64,000 bases of DNA from Actinomadura graeca (GCF_019175365.1 NZ_CP059572.1:124001-188000), one strand, 5' to 3'. Positions 1 through 8,232 are shown, numbered from the stretch's first letter. Notes: a model not told the origin generated them from the sequence alone. Program-made: numbers and translations.

Positions 1-299
1 TGAAGATCGACATCCCGGGCGTCCTGGTGCACCTGCGCGGGAAGGTCGTCGAGTCCCGCCGCCGCCGTCCCGTCCCCACGCCGGAGCTGCTCATGATGCG
101 CGGGCTCGCCTGGACGATGGGCGACCCCCGCCGCTACGAGACGGCCCTGCGGCGCGGCACCCGCTGGGTCCGGCTGATGTCGCGCGGCGGGCGGATCCGG
201 CGGCTGCCGGGCCTGCTCGGCACGTGGACCGAGGCGCGCGACCTGCCCCTCCCGCCGTCGGAGAGCTTCCGCGGCTGGTGGCGGCGGAGGAACGCGTGA
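1..299 (+). CDS. lutB: LutB-type iron-sulfur oxidoreductase, C-terminal end only
   Basis: Only the last 98 codons are present; the gene begins before the window. The reading frame opens with KIDIPGVLVHLR and ends RRRNA, which fits the C-terminal tail that follows the ferredoxin-like domain in LutB/YkgF proteins. LutB belongs to the LutABC complex that oxidises L-lactate to pyruvate in the cytoplasm; the iron-sulfur ligands would lie upstream and cannot be checked here. The stop codon overlaps the GTG start of the LutC-like gene, so the two are translationally coupled. Assignment rests on this tail and on the neighbour, so it is good but not independent. Confidence 0.8.
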   Translation, partial: KIDIPGVLVHLRGKVVESRRRRPVPTPELLMMRGLAWTMGDPRRYETALRRGTRWVRLMSRGGRIRRLPGLLGTWTEARDLPLPPSESFRGWWRRRNA

Positions 300-961
300 G
301 CGCCCCGGGGGAGGCGGCCGCGGGCCCGCGGGAGGAGATCCTGCGGCGCGTCCGCGAGGCCGTCGGCGGCCCGCGCGCCGCCCGCCCGCCGGTGCCGCGC
401 GACTACGCCCGGCGGCTGACCGGCTCCGAGGCCGAGACCCGCGCGGACGTCCTCGCCCTGTTCACCGAGCGGGTCGCCGACCAGCGCGCCGCGGTCCGGC
501 ACGTCAGCGCCGACGAGCTGGCCACCGCCGTCGCGGCGGCGCTGTGGGGCCGCGAGGCCAAGCAGATCGTCGTCCCGGCGGACCTGCCGTTCGGCTGGCT
601 CGCCGAACTGGACGGCGTGCGCGCCCTCGCCGACACCCCCGCCGTCGACATGGGGACCCTGGCGGCCGTGGACGGCGCCGTCACCGGCTGCGCGGTCGCC
701 GTCGCGCAGACCGGGACCGTCGTCCTCGACGGCGGCCGCGCCCAGGGACGGCGCGCCCTGACCCTCGTCCCGGGCTACCACCTGTGCGTCGTGCAGGCCG
801 ACCAGATCGTCGGAACGGTCCCGGAGGCCGTCGGCCGGCTCGACCCGTCCCGCCCGCTCACCTGGATCAGCGGACCCTCGGCCACCCACGACATCGAGAT
901 GACCCGGGTCGAAGGCGTCCACGGCCCATGCCACCTCGAAGTCCTGGTCGTGGAGGACTGA
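296..961 (+). CDS. lutC: LutC/YkgG family LUD-domain protein
   Basis: A 221-residue protein of the LUD (lactate utilization) family, the third subunit of the LutABC lactate dehydrogenase complex. The start is GTG at 296, with GGAGG at 286-290 and a GTGA overlap with the preceding stop. Family marks are VAQTGTVVLDGG near residue 133, a GYHLCVVQADQIVGTVPEA segment near 160 and the diagnostic SGPSATHDIEMTRVEGVHGP near 191-211. The length is normal for LutC. It is the last gene of its operon: a structured inverted repeat follows and the next gene is convergent. No regulator of the lut operon is visible in the window. Confidence 0.93.
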   Translation: MSAPGEAAAGPREEILRRVREAVGGPRAARPPVPRDYARRLTGSEAETRADVLALFTERVADQRAAVRHVSADELATAVAAALWGREAKQIVVPADLPFGWLAELDGVRALADTPAVDMGTLAAVDGAVTGCAVAVAQTGTVVLDGGRAQGRRALTLVPGYHLCVVQADQIVGTVPEAVGRLDPSRPLTWISGPSATHDIEMTRVEGVHGPCHLEVLVVED

Positions 962-1033
962 ACTCATGCAATCCCGGCCCAAGGGGGCTCGCCTGGCGGC
1001 TCACCCCCTTGACCGCGCTTGGGCGGGCGCGAC

Positions 1034-1087
1034 ATCGCTTCGCGATCAGCCCGTCGCGACTCGCCTCCGGCGTCATCCCGACGGGCT
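1034..1087. terminator. Structured inverted repeats between convergent lutC and tetR
   Basis: Two hairpins sit back to back. ATCGC-TTC-GCGAT lies at 1034-1046. A 9-bp arm AGCCCGTCG at 1048-1056 pairs with CGACGGGCT at 1079-1087, with a smaller CGCC/GGCG stem inside. The position between two convergent genes suggests a bidirectional terminator without a U-tract, as is usual in high-GC actinomycetes. The rest of 962-1163 holds nothing I can assign. Confidence 0.5.
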
Positions 1088-1163
1088 GGTAGCGCGCCCG
1101 CGTGACGGTTCCGGCCCGCCCGCGTGAGGTCACCTGCTCCGGCCGAGCGGGTGTCGTCGATGC

Positions 1164-1739
1164 TCAGCCCGCGGCGGTGAGGACGAGGTCGAGGCCGGCG
1201 TCGAAGCGGGCGTCCCAGTCGACCACGCGGTCGGCGCCGTCCTCGCCGGTGCCGCGGACCTCCAGCGCGCAGTGGCCGATGACGTAGCCGACGAGGGTGT
1301 GCGCGGCGGTGGCCGCGGCGTCCTCGGTGACGGCGCCGCGCCGCATGATCTCGCGCAGGGACACCACGGTCTCCGTCAGCGCGGTGGGGTTGCGGCGGGT
1401 GACGACGAGGGGGAGGACGCCGGCGTGGGCGAGCAGGCGGGCACGGTAGTCGCGCGCCCACGAGCGCAGGGCCCCGCGCCAGCCGCCGTCCGCGGCTCCG
1501 GCGGGCACGGCCGCGGGCGCGGCGGCGACGTGCGCGACGAGGCCATCGAGGAGCTGCTCCTTGCCGCGGGGGAGATGGTGGTAGATCGCCATCGCCTCGA
1601 CCTCCAGCGCGTCGCCGAGGCGGCGCATGGTGAGGCGGGACAGGCCCTGGCCGTCGACGATCTGCAGCGCGGTCTCGATGATCCGCTCGGTCGACAGCGG
1701 GGCGCGGTTCTGGGCGTTGATGGCTGGTTGCCTGACCAT
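1164..1739 (-). CDS. TetR-family transcriptional regulator (TetR_C_1 type)
   Basis: A 191-residue repressor. The N-terminal helix-turn-helix runs from about residue 15 to 60 (STERIIETALQIVDGQGLSR, then MRRLGDALEVEAMAIYHHL), the classic TetR pattern with a YHHL recognition helix end. The remainder is an all-helical ligand and dimer domain resembling the tetracycline-repressor C-terminal class. The ATG at 1739 is chosen because the HTH begins soon after it and a palindrome-bearing promoter lies directly upstream. It is divergent from the small helical protein at 1875 and may regulate itself and that gene. The ligand is unknown. Confidence 0.88.
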   Translation of the reverse strand: MVRQPAINAQNRAPLSTERIIETALQIVDGQGLSRLTMRRLGDALEVEAMAIYHHLPRGKEQLLDGLVAHVAAAPAAVPAGAADGGWRGALRSWARDYRARLLAHAGVLPLVVTRRNPTALTETVVSLREIMRRGAVTEDAAATAAHTLVGYVIGHCALEVRGTGEDGADRVVDWDARFDAGLDLVLTAAG

Positions 1740-1749
1740 GGGTCTGAAC

Positions 1750-1776
1750 CTTACTACGTAAAGGGCCGGGGCCGGG
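1750..1776. promoter_or_regulatory. TTAC-N3-GTAA element upstream of tetR, repeated at 9941-9967
   Basis: Eleven bases before the tetR ATG lies CTTACTACGTAAAGG followed by a GC-rich tail. The core TTAC-N3-GTAA is palindromic. The whole 27-base stretch recurs at 9941-9967 with 25 of 27 identical positions, in the same orientation. The place beside a repressor gene suggests an autoregulatory operator; the second copy lies upstream of the sigma factor gene. Confidence 0.45.
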
Positions 1777-1832
1777 TGTGCCCCGTCACGACACACCGGA
1801 CGGCCCGCGTACGCTTGCCTGGATCGGACACG

Positions 1833-1854
1833 ACGATCGCAGCCTGACGATCGT
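1833..1854. promoter_or_regulatory. 7-bp inverted repeat before the 1875 gene
   Basis: ACGATCG at 1833-1839 and CGATCGT at 1848-1854 form perfect arms around an 8-base spacer, ending 20 bases before the ATG at 1875. It could be an operator for the divergent TetR or a hairpin in the leader. Confidence 0.35.
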
Positions 1855-1874
1855 GAGCTAGAGGAGAGACCACC

Positions 1875-2291
1875 ATGCCGCTGGGCCGCCGGGTGAGCAA
1901 GGACGTCGCGGAGTCGTACGAGGCCGACCGGCGGCTGGCCGACGACTATCCCCGGCTGCTGGCGGCGGCCACCGAGGCGGAGCGGGCGCTGCGGGACGCG
2001 CAGGGCGCGGACACGCCGGAGGCCGCGCTGCGGGCGCTGACGGTCGCGTTCGACGAGGCGCTGACCGGCGCGCTCACGGCGGCGGAGGCGGCCGAGCGCG
2101 CCGCGATGGGCCCCAAGGCGTACTCGACCGACACGCAGGACGCCAAGACGCGCCGGGCGGCGGAGATCGCCTACCGCAAGGCCAAGGCGCGTCCGTCCGT
2201 CCACCCGTGGACCGAGGAGGTCGACCGGCTGCGCACCGCCCGCGAGGCGCACCGGCTGGCCTTCCGGACGCGGCCGGCCACCGTGCTCTGA
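1875..2291 (+). CDS. Small helical protein of unknown function
   Basis: A 138-residue soluble, highly charged, Ala/Glu/Arg-rich protein that I do not recognise. The start ATG at 1875 follows GAGGAG at 1861-1866 with good spacing. The sequence is predicted to be almost wholly alpha-helical (for example a run of Glu, Ala and Arg around residues 30-80) and has no signal peptide, no membrane segment and no cysteine cluster. A conserved-looking centre reads MGPKAYSTDTQDAKTRRAAE. It is transcribed away from the TetR gene and appears monocistronic. GC-rich third positions and the ribosome site argue that it is real, but no function can be inferred. Confidence 0.65.
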   Translation: MPLGRRVSKDVAESYEADRRLADDYPRLLAAATEAERALRDAQGADTPEAALRALTVAFDEALTGALTAAEAAERAAMGPKAYSTDTQDAKTRRAAEIAYRKAKARPSVHPWTEEVDRLRTAREAHRLAFRTRPATVL

Positions 2292-2532
2292 GCGGGCCGG
2301 GCCGCCGCGCGCGGCCGGGTCGTCCCGTCCGCCTGGGGAGGCGGGCGGGAAGTCCCCGACGTGGGACGACACAGGTTCACCGAGTGGCACCGGCCACCGA
2401 ACTCTGAGAGTCTGCCCTCTCGGGGAACGCCGGGGGCTCCTCGCATCGCAACGCCGCGGGGGACCGCGGCGGCGGGGGAGTCCCGGCGGGGAGGGCACGC
2501 GCAGGGGTGCTCTGGACGCGGGGGGAAGACAC

Positions 2533-3246
2533 GTGGAGCGCACGCCGCCGGACCGGCATCGCGTCCTCGAGTCCTATCAGGACGGGGTGCAGGCGATCCG
2601 CGCGCTTTCGGACGGGATCGGCGACTGGGACGTGCCGACGCCGTGCGCCGACTGGCAGCTGCTCGACCTGGCCGGACACCTGCGGTGCGTCGCGGAGAAC
2701 TTCCTGGAGTACCTGCAGGACGCGCCCGACAGCCGGCTCGCGAAGCTGTTCGCGCAGGACGCGGCGTCCGCGGTGCTGATCAGGCAGCAGGCCAGGCAGA
2801 ACGCGGCGGAGCTGGCGGTGCTGCCGGCCGAGCCCGGGCCTGAGCGGATCATGGCGTTCGGGGTGTCGGCGGGCGCGTACGCCGACCTGATGCCGGACAT
2901 GTGGGACCGGACGCATCTGATCTACCGGGGGACCAAGTACACGGTCGGCGACCACGCGGGCGCGGCGTGCGTGGAGTGGCATCTGCACGCGTGGGACATG
3001 GCCCGGGCGTGCGGCGCCGACTACCGGCCGCGCGACCCCGACCTGTTGGTGTCGGCGTGGCACTGGGGCGTGCCGCACCTGCCGCTGGCGGCGGGGGACG
3101 CATGGGAGGCGGTGCTGCGCTCCTCGGGACGGTCACCGCGCTGGCCGGAGCCCGACGAGGGGGCCGGGCGGCGGCGGGGCGGGAGGCGCGGCGGCCGTCG
3201 TCCGCCGGGGTCGCCGGGCGGGGCCGGGGCCGGGCGCTGCGGGTGA
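2533..3246 (+). CDS. Maleylpyruvate isomerase N-terminal (MDMPI/DinB-like) family protein
   Basis: A 237-residue protein whose first two thirds match the mycothiol-dependent maleylpyruvate isomerase N-terminal (DinB-like) fold: WDVPTPCADWQLLDLAGHL near residues 33-51 and CVEWHLHAWDMARACG near 146-161 carry the typical Trp and His positions. Members bind a metal and use mycothiol or act in unknown thiol chemistry; the substrate here is not known. The last 40 residues are an Arg/Gly/Pro-rich low-complexity tail, so the true end of the folded protein is near residue 195. The GTG start at 2533 has only a weak GGGGGAAG upstream, so the start is uncertain. Region 2292-2532 before it holds no other gene. 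Confidence 0.8.
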   Translation: MERTPPDRHRVLESYQDGVQAIRALSDGIGDWDVPTPCADWQLLDLAGHLRCVAENFLEYLQDAPDSRLAKLFAQDAASAVLIRQQARQNAAELAVLPAEPGPERIMAFGVSAGAYADLMPDMWDRTHLIYRGTKYTVGDHAGAACVEWHLHAWDMARACGADYRPRDPDLLVSAWHWGVPHLPLAAGDAWEAVLRSSGRSPRWPEPDEGAGRRRGGRRGGRRPPGSPGGAGAGRCG

Positions 3247-3345
3247 GCGCCGCCGGGGCGGCGGGACGCCGGACGCCGGGATAGCGGCGGCGCGACCTGG
3301 GTAGACAGGGAGCGCGGTGCGGCGGGCGGAGAGGAGGGAGACCCG

Positions 3346-3594
3346 ATGGCGATCTGCGAGGTCTGCGGTAACGACTACGCGCTGTCCTTCGAGGTGCACG
3401 CCCAGGGCGGCGTGCACACGTTCGACTCGTTCGAGTGCGCGATCACCCGGATGGCGCCCATCTGCGAGCACTGCGAGTGCCGTGTCCTCGGGCACGGTGT
3501 CGAGGTGGACCGGCACTGGTACTGCTCGGCCCACTGCGCCCGCGCGGCCGACCCCGAGCGCGCCCGGCACATCAACGACGCCGCGCCCGTGTGA
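3346..3594 (+). CDS. Small cysteine-rich metal-binding protein (metallothionein-like or zinc ribbon)
   Basis: An 82-residue protein with eight cysteines at positions 4, 7, 31, 40, 43, 45, 60 and 64 plus several histidines, arranged as CxxC, a lone Cys, CxxCxC and CxxxC. This is enough for two zinc sites. The opening MAICEVCGNDYALSF is typical of a small protein widespread in actinomycetes that databases label prokaryotic metallothionein or hypothetical. GGAGAGG lies a few bases before the ATG. The role is not established: metal storage or a zinc-stabilised adaptor are both possible. It stands alone, convergent with the Nudix gene 23 bases downstream. Confidence 0.75.
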   Translation: MAICEVCGNDYALSFEVHAQGGVHTFDSFECAITRMAPICEHCECRVLGHGVEVDRHWYCSAHCARAADPERARHINDAAPV

Positions 3595-3617
3595 GCCGGG
3601 CGCGGCGGGCGGGGTCT

Positions 3618-4106
3618 TCAGGGGACGGCGCCGAAGGGCTGCTCGCGGCCGTTCTCCAGGTAGACGGCGCGCCGCTCGGCCATGGCCCGCAGGCTGTGGG
3701 GCATCCGGCGGGCGATGTGCGGCGGCGCCAGCTCGGAGATCTTCTCCGGCGTCACCAGGACGTGGTCGGAGAGCTCCTCGGGCGGCAGCCGGATCGCCCC
3801 GGCCTCGGCGGCGGTGATGGTACCGCCGAAGACGAAGACGTTGACGGAGTCGACGCCGTTCTGCGGGGAGCACCAGTCGACGCAGACGAGGCCGTCCAGG
3901 CGGGGGACGAGGCCGAGCTCCTCCTCGCACTCGCGGACGCAGGCGGCGAGGGGCGACTCGTCGGCCTCGATGACCCCGCCGGGCAGGAACCAGCCCTCCT
4001 TGTAGGTGGGCTTGACCAGGAGGACCTGTCCCAGGTCGTCTAGGAGCAGGGCCGCCGCGGCGCCGCGGGTACGCGGCAGGGAGGCGTAGTACGCAAGGTC
4101 AGGCAT
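3618..4106 (-). CDS. Nudix hydrolase
   Basis: A 162-residue Nudix-domain protein that would cleave a nucleoside diphosphate linked to another moiety. The Nudix box is GGVIEADESPLAACV followed by RECEEELGL at about residues 43-66, and it keeps the key residues Gly, Glu and REx2EE. No second domain is present, so it is a stand-alone pyrophosphatase such as those acting on NTPs or ADP-ribose; substrate cannot be read from the sequence. The ATG at 4106 begins MPDLAYYASLPRTRGAA, a common opening in actinomycete members. It is convergent with the cysteine-rich protein and otherwise monocistronic. Confidence 0.9.
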   Translation of the reverse strand: MPDLAYYASLPRTRGAAAALLLDDLGQVLLVKPTYKEGWFLPGGVIEADESPLAACVRECEEELGLVPRLDGLVCVDWCSPQNGVDSVNVFVFGGTITAAEAGAIRLPPEELSDHVLVTPEKISELAPPHIARRMPHSLRAMAERRAVYLENGREQPFGAVP

Positions 4107-4411
4107 GTACCGAGGGTAGGCGTGACGGGCACCCTCCGGATCGGCCGCCGAGGACGCGGGACCGCATCCGTCCGCGGGATCGGCGCGGTGCCGCGAATCC
4201 GTTCGGTAACCGCCCGAACGATGACGAAAGGGCCATGACTGGGGGCGACAACGCTTGACACGAGATCGTCAAGGGGTGGGACGGGCCCGTGCGCTGACGG
4301 GTGGCGGGCCGCTGACCAGGGCGAACGTCGCCGGGCGAAGATCGGGCTCAGAGGTGAGGGTCCCTTAACACGGTGGTGACAAAGGCGGCGCGTTCGCGAA
4401 ACGGCCCGCGG
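4107..4411. other. Intergenic region with two inverted repeats, no gene seen
   Basis: About 300 bases upstream of the Nudix gene and downstream of the MarR gene. It contains a 7-bp repeat CGTTCGG/CCGAACG at 4200-4220 and CTTGAC/GTCAAG at 4254-4273. The second could be an operator around a TTGACA -35 box at 4255-4260, though no clear downstream gene on the plus strand uses it. No open frame with a ribosome site is evident. Confidence 0.4.
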
Positions 4412-4906
4412 TCACCGTCCGGCGTGCGATCCCCGGTCCGCGGGACGGCCGGGCGGCCGGGCGGTGAAGCGCGGGTCGTGGTGGGCCAGCACCCGCAGCA
4501 TCAGGTGCGTGAACTGTTCGAGCTCTTCTGGTGCGAGGGGGCCGAACAGCAAGGCGTCGAGATGGTCGCGGCGCTCGCGGGCCGCGCTGAGGAACAGCCG
4601 TCCCGCCTCGGTGACGCCGAGGGCGTAGCGGCGCCGGTCCTCGGCGTCGCGGCGCCGCTCCACGTAGCCGGCCTCCTCCAGCGTGTCCACCAGGCCGACG
4701 ATGTCGCCGGCGTCCATCCGCAGGTGCTCGCTCACCTCGCGCTGCGACAGCGGCCCCAGGCGCGCCACGCAGCCCAGGACCATCAGGTGGGGGAGGCGCA
4801 CGCGCTCTCCGGGGAAGATCCGCGCCGAGGTCCGCCGGGCGAGCCTCAGGAGCTCGAACAGCAGGTAGGACGGTGAGTCGCGCAGCGGGTCCGGCTTCTC
4901 CTGCAC
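4412..4906 (-). CDS. MarR-family regulator of the adjacent ABC exporter
   Basis: A 164-residue winged-helix repressor. The MarR core spans roughly residues 30-125: LPHLMVLGCVARLGPLSQRE, SEHLRMDAGDIVGLVDTLEE, then the wing RRRDAEDRRRYALGVTEAG. The start is GTG at 4906, preceded by GGGAGGGG at proper distance; the open frame continues upstream but without family similarity. It is divergent from the ABC transporter operon that starts at 5001, and an inverted repeat overlapping the -35 box lies between them. The usual arrangement is repression of a drug or lipid exporter, relieved by the exported compound. The ligand is unknown. Confidence 0.88.
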   Translation of the reverse strand: MQEKPDPLRDSPSYLLFELLRLARRTSARIFPGERVRLPHLMVLGCVARLGPLSQREVSEHLRMDAGDIVGLVDTLEEAGYVERRRDAEDRRRYALGVTEAGRLFLSAARERRDHLDALLFGPLAPEELEQFTHLMLRVLAHHDPRFTARPPGRPADRGSHAGR

Positions 4907-4931
4907 GGCCCCTCCCTTGGCATCGCTAATT

Positions 4932-4965
4932 TCTCTTGACCTGAGAGATAGGGGAATCCTACCGT
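4932..4965 (+). promoter_or_regulatory. Promoter and MarR operator of the drrAB-type operon
   Basis: A -35 box TTGACC at 4936-4941 is followed after 18 bases by TACCGT at 4960-4965. The arms TCTCT (4932-4936) and AGAGA (4944-4948) form an inverted repeat straddling the -35 box, where a bound MarR dimer would block polymerase. Confidence 0.55.
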
Positions 4966-5000
4966 TGGATGGTCCAAAAGCCGAGCACGCGGGAGGCTTC

Positions 5001-5984
5001 ATGCCGGGCGCGGGGCCGGCCGTCGAGGTCGACGGCCTGATCAAGAGATTCGGCGACGTGGAGGCGGTGCGGGGGATCGGGTTCGCGGTGCGGCCAGGGG
5101 AGACCTTCGGCTTCCTCGGCCCGAACGGCGCGGGGAAGTCCACCACGATCAACATGCTCTGCACGCTACTGCGTCCCTCGGGCGGCACCGCGCGGGTCGC
5201 CGGGCACGACGTGGTGGCCGAGCGCGACGCCGTGCGCCGCAACATCGGGCTGGTGTTCCAGGACCCGACCCTCGACGGCTACCTGTCGGGGGAGCAGAAC
5301 CTGCGCTTCCACGCCGAGCTGTACGGGGTGCCGCGGTCGGCCACGTCCGCCCGCATCGCCCAGGTGCTCACCATGGTCGGGCTGTGGGAGCGGCGCGGTG
5401 ACCGGGTGCAGACCTACTCGGGGGGCATGAAGCGGCGGCTGGAGATCGCGCGCGGCCTCCTGCACTCGCCGCGCGTGCTGTTCCTGGACGAGCCGACCGT
5501 CGGCCTGGACCCGCAGACCCGGTCGTCGATCTGGGAGTACATCCGGCAGCTCAAGGAGGCCGAGGAGATCACGATCTTCATGACGACGCACTACATGGAC
5601 GAGGCCGAGTACTGCGACCGGATCGCGATCATGGAGAAGGGCGAGATCGTGGCGCTGGACACCCCCGGGGCGCTGAAGGCGGGCGTCGGCAAGGACCGGG
5701 TGCGCATCGAGACCGCCGACGACGAGGCCGCGATCACCGCGCTGCGGGACGGGTTCGGGCTGGAGGCGGTGGTGTCCGAGGGCGCCGTCGCCTTCGCGGT
5801 GGCCTCGGGGGAGGCGTTCGTGCCGCGGCTGTTCGCGGAGCTGGGAGTGCCGATCAGGTCGGTGAGCGTCTCGCGGCCGTCCCTGGACGACGTCTTCATG
5901 TCCTTCACCGGGACGACGATCCGCGACGCCGAGGCCGGCGCGAGCGACCACATGCGCATGATGATGCGCATCGCGAGGAGGTGA
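5001..5984 (+). CDS. ABC transporter ATP-binding protein, DrrA type
   Basis: A 327-residue ATPase subunit of an ABC-2 exporter. Walker A is GPNGAGKST near residue 43, the signature is TYSGGMKRRLEIARG near 138, Walker B is RVLFLDEP near 160 and the H-loop is TTHYMDEAE near 197. A DrrA-type C-terminal domain of about 100 residues follows the nucleotide-binding domain. The ATG at 5001 has GGGAGG four bases upstream. It overlaps the permease gene by four bases (ATGA). MarR control is likely. A degraded copy of codons about 90-117 of this gene, or of a close relative, survives at 31761-31847. Confidence 0.95.
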   Translation: MPGAGPAVEVDGLIKRFGDVEAVRGIGFAVRPGETFGFLGPNGAGKSTTINMLCTLLRPSGGTARVAGHDVVAERDAVRRNIGLVFQDPTLDGYLSGEQNLRFHAELYGVPRSATSARIAQVLTMVGLWERRGDRVQTYSGGMKRRLEIARGLLHSPRVLFLDEPTVGLDPQTRSSIWEYIRQLKEAEEITIFMTTHYMDEAEYCDRIAIMEKGEIVALDTPGALKAGVGKDRVRIETADDEAAITALRDGFGLEAVVSEGAVAFAVASGEAFVPRLFAELGVPIRSVSVSRPSLDDVFMSFTGTTIRDAEAGASDHMRMMMRIARR

Positions 5985-6865
5985 CGATGACGAGCACCGC
6001 TCCCAGCGCCGGGGTCGTGCGGGTCACGGTGCCCGAGCGCAGCGTCCGGCACGACCTGCGCGCGGTGAAGATCGTCCTGCACCGGGAGCTGATCCGTTTC
6101 TGGCGGGACAAGCTGCGGATGGTGTCGGGCCTGATCCAGCCGGTGCTGTGGCTGCTGGTCATGGGCACGGGCCTGTCGAACCTGATGGCCAGTGGCGGCG
6201 GGCCCAGCGGGGACGTGGACCTGAAGACCTTCATCTTCCCCGGCGTCTGCGCGATGTCGGTGATGTTCACCGCGATGTTCTCCGCCGGGTCGATCGTGTG
6301 GGACCGCGAGTTCGGGTTCCTGCGCGAGATGCTCGTGGCGCCGGTCGCCCGCGGCGCGATCGTGGTGGGCAAGTGCGTCGGCGGCGCGCTGGTCGCGACG
6401 CTGCAGGGCATGGTGATCGTCCTGCTGGCGGGCCTCGCCGGGGTGCCCTACGACCCGCTCCTGCTGCTGGAGCTGGTCGGGCTGATGTTCATCGGGGCGT
6501 TCGCGCTCACCGGGTTCGGCGTGATGATGGCCGCGCGGATCAAGAGCATGCAGTCGTTCTTCGGCCTCATGCAGATGGCGATGATGCCGATGATGTTCCT
6601 GTCGGGCGCGCTGTACCCGCTGAGCGGGCTGCCGACCTGGCTGACCGTCCTCACCCGTTTCAATCCGCTGACCTACGCGGTGGATCCGCTGCGCCAGGCG
6701 GTCTTCGCGCACCTGGACGTCTCGCCGGCGCTGGAGCGGACCTTCAACCCGGGCGTCACCTGGAACGGCTGGGTCGTCCCGGTGTGGCTGGAGGTCTTGA
6801 TCGTCCTGCTCATGGGGCTGGGGCTGATGGGCGTGGCCATCCTGGAGTTCCGCCGCGCCGAGTGA
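5981..6865 (+). CDS. ABC-2 type permease, DrrB family
   Basis: A 294-residue membrane subunit partnered with the ATPase that precedes it. After a cytoplasmic N-terminus of about 50 residues come six hydrophobic segments (VSGLIQPVLWLLVMGTGL, FIFPGVCAMSVMFTAMFSAG, LVATLQGMVIVLLAGLAG, LVGLMFIGAFALTGFGVMM, MMPMMFLSGALYPLSGLP and VWLEVLIVLLMGLGLMGVAI). The loop between the second and third holds the ABC-2 motif REMLVAPVARGAIVVGKC. The start overlaps the ATPase stop, giving one ATPase and one permease per half-complex. Substrates of DrrAB systems range from anthracyclines to lipids, and nothing here narrows that. Confidence 0.95.
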   Translation: MTMTSTAPSAGVVRVTVPERSVRHDLRAVKIVLHRELIRFWRDKLRMVSGLIQPVLWLLVMGTGLSNLMASGGGPSGDVDLKTFIFPGVCAMSVMFTAMFSAGSIVWDREFGFLREMLVAPVARGAIVVGKCVGGALVATLQGMVIVLLAGLAGVPYDPLLLLELVGLMFIGAFALTGFGVMMAARIKSMQSFFGLMQMAMMPMMFLSGALYPLSGLPTWLTVLTRFNPLTYAVDPLRQAVFAHLDVSPALERTFNPGVTWNGWVVPVWLEVLIVLLMGLGLMGVAILEFRRAE

Positions 6866-7020
6866 GCGACCCTGCGGCGGGCCGTCCTCCCCGGAGGCCC
6901 GCCGGGTCGTGGCGCGCCCGGAGCCGCGCCGCGCCTGTACGAAGAAAAGCACCGCGCCGCGCGGTGCCCGCGCATAACCTTTGCGAACGGAGTGGATTCG
7001 GTCCTAAGCAAAGGGTGACA

Positions 7021-8208
7021 TTGAACGCGAAAAGATTTAAGGCGGTCAATCGCGGCGTGGCGGCGGTGACCGCGGTCCTGGCGGCGGCGACCGCGGCGGT
7101 GGCCGTGGACGCCGCGGCGCCGCGCGCGGACGCCGCGGCCCCGGCGGCGGCGCCGCAGCCGCTGCGGATCACGCGGTTCCTCGGCGAGCGGCGGCTGCCG
7201 CACATGATGAAATTCCAGGACACCACCGTCGGGGGTCTGTCGGGCATCGACCGGGACCCGCGCACCGGCACCTGGTACTTCATCTCCGACGACCGGTGGC
7301 GGTACGACCCGGCGCGGTTCTACACCGGCCGGCTGGACATCGACCCCGGAAGCGGGGCGTTCACCGATGCCAGGATCACCGGGGTCACGACGCTCCAGCG
7401 GCCCGGCGGCGGCCCCTATCCGGCGTACGGCAAGCCCGAGTCGGCCGATCCGGAGACGATCCGCTTCGACGCGTGGAGCGGCCGGCTGCTGTGGGGGCAC
7501 GAGGGCGACCGCCCGGACGCGACCCACCAGGACATCCCCGTGTCGGACCTCTTCGTCCGCTGGTCGGACCGGGACGGCCGGTACCGGGGCGGGCTCCGGA
7601 TCCCCGCCAACCTCTCGCTGACCGACGCCGACCGCGGCCCCCGGCGCAACTTCGGGTTCGAGGGGCTCACGTTCACCCCGCACGGCATCGCCGCGATGGT
7701 GGAGGGCCCGCGCTACGAGGACGGCGAGCCGCCGACCGTCGAGCACGGCTCGGTGACCCGCCTGACGCTGTGGAGCCGTGACGGGCGCCCGCAGGCGCAG
7801 TACGCCTACCCCGTCGACCCGCTCCCGGCGGCGCCGATCCCCGCGGGCGGCGCCGCCGACAGCGGCGTTTCGGAGATCCTCTCCGCCGGTGACGGCCGCT
7901 TCCTCGCGCTGGAACGGTCGTGGATCGAGGGCGTCGACTACAAGGTCAGGCTGTACGAGTTCGACGTCCGGGGCGCCACGAACGTGCTGTCCCGCGACAG
8001 GCTGGCCGACGGTGCCCGGTACCGTCCGGCGGCCAAGCGGCTCGTCGCCGACCTCGGCCGCTACAGCACGCCGACGCAGAACCTGGAGGCGCTGGCCTGG
8101 GGGCCGCGCCTGAGGACGGGGGAGTGCACGCTGGTCATCGGGTCGGACGACAACTTCGACAGCCGTGAGACCACGCAGTTCCTGGCGTTCGCCGCCCGGG
8201 GCTGCTGA
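7021..8208 (+). CDS. Secreted esterase-like/phytase-like beta-propeller protein
   Basis: A 395-residue exported protein of the phytase-like (esterase-like activity of phytase) family. A signal peptide covers about residues 1-40: basic NAKRFKAVNRG, then an Ala/Val-rich core ending in Ala. Domain marks include TVGGLSGIDRDPRTGTWYFI, a PESADPETIRFD segment, FGFEGLTFTPHGIAAM, a VSEILSAGDGRFLALERSW strand and the closing NLEALAWGPRL. These describe repeated propeller blades with acidic metal-binding loops. TTG at 7021 is chosen because AAAGG ends six bases before it; an in-frame GTG at 7015 is too close. It probably hydrolyses phosphoesters outside the cell. A terminator follows. Confidence 0.85.
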   Translation: MNAKRFKAVNRGVAAVTAVLAAATAAVAVDAAAPRADAAAPAAAPQPLRITRFLGERRLPHMMKFQDTTVGGLSGIDRDPRTGTWYFISDDRWRYDPARFYTGRLDIDPGSGAFTDARITGVTTLQRPGGGPYPAYGKPESADPETIRFDAWSGRLLWGHEGDRPDATHQDIPVSDLFVRWSDRDGRYRGGLRIPANLSLTDADRGPRRNFGFEGLTFTPHGIAAMVEGPRYEDGEPPTVEHGSVTRLTLWSRDGRPQAQYAYPVDPLPAAPIPAGGAADSGVSEILSAGDGRFLALERSWIEGVDYKVRLYEFDVRGATNVLSRDRLADGARYRPAAKRLVADLGRYSTPTQNLEALAWGPRLRTGECTLVIGSDDNFDSRETTQFLAFAARGC

Positions 8209-8232
8209 CCGGGTATCGCTGACCGGGCGCGG

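Noticed and set aside
134..982. Long minus-strand open frame opposite lutC
   Set aside because: Lies fully over lutC; composition is Arg/Gly/Asp-rich as expected from an antisense frame in high-GC DNA, with no domain.
5591..6952. 453-codon minus-strand frame over the ABC exporter
   Set aside because: Overlaps two genes with clear motifs; His/Gln/Arg-rich and without a ribosome site.
6148..7020. In-frame upstream extension of the phytase-like gene
   Set aside because: It covers the permease gene in another frame; the signal peptide right after 7021 marks the true start.
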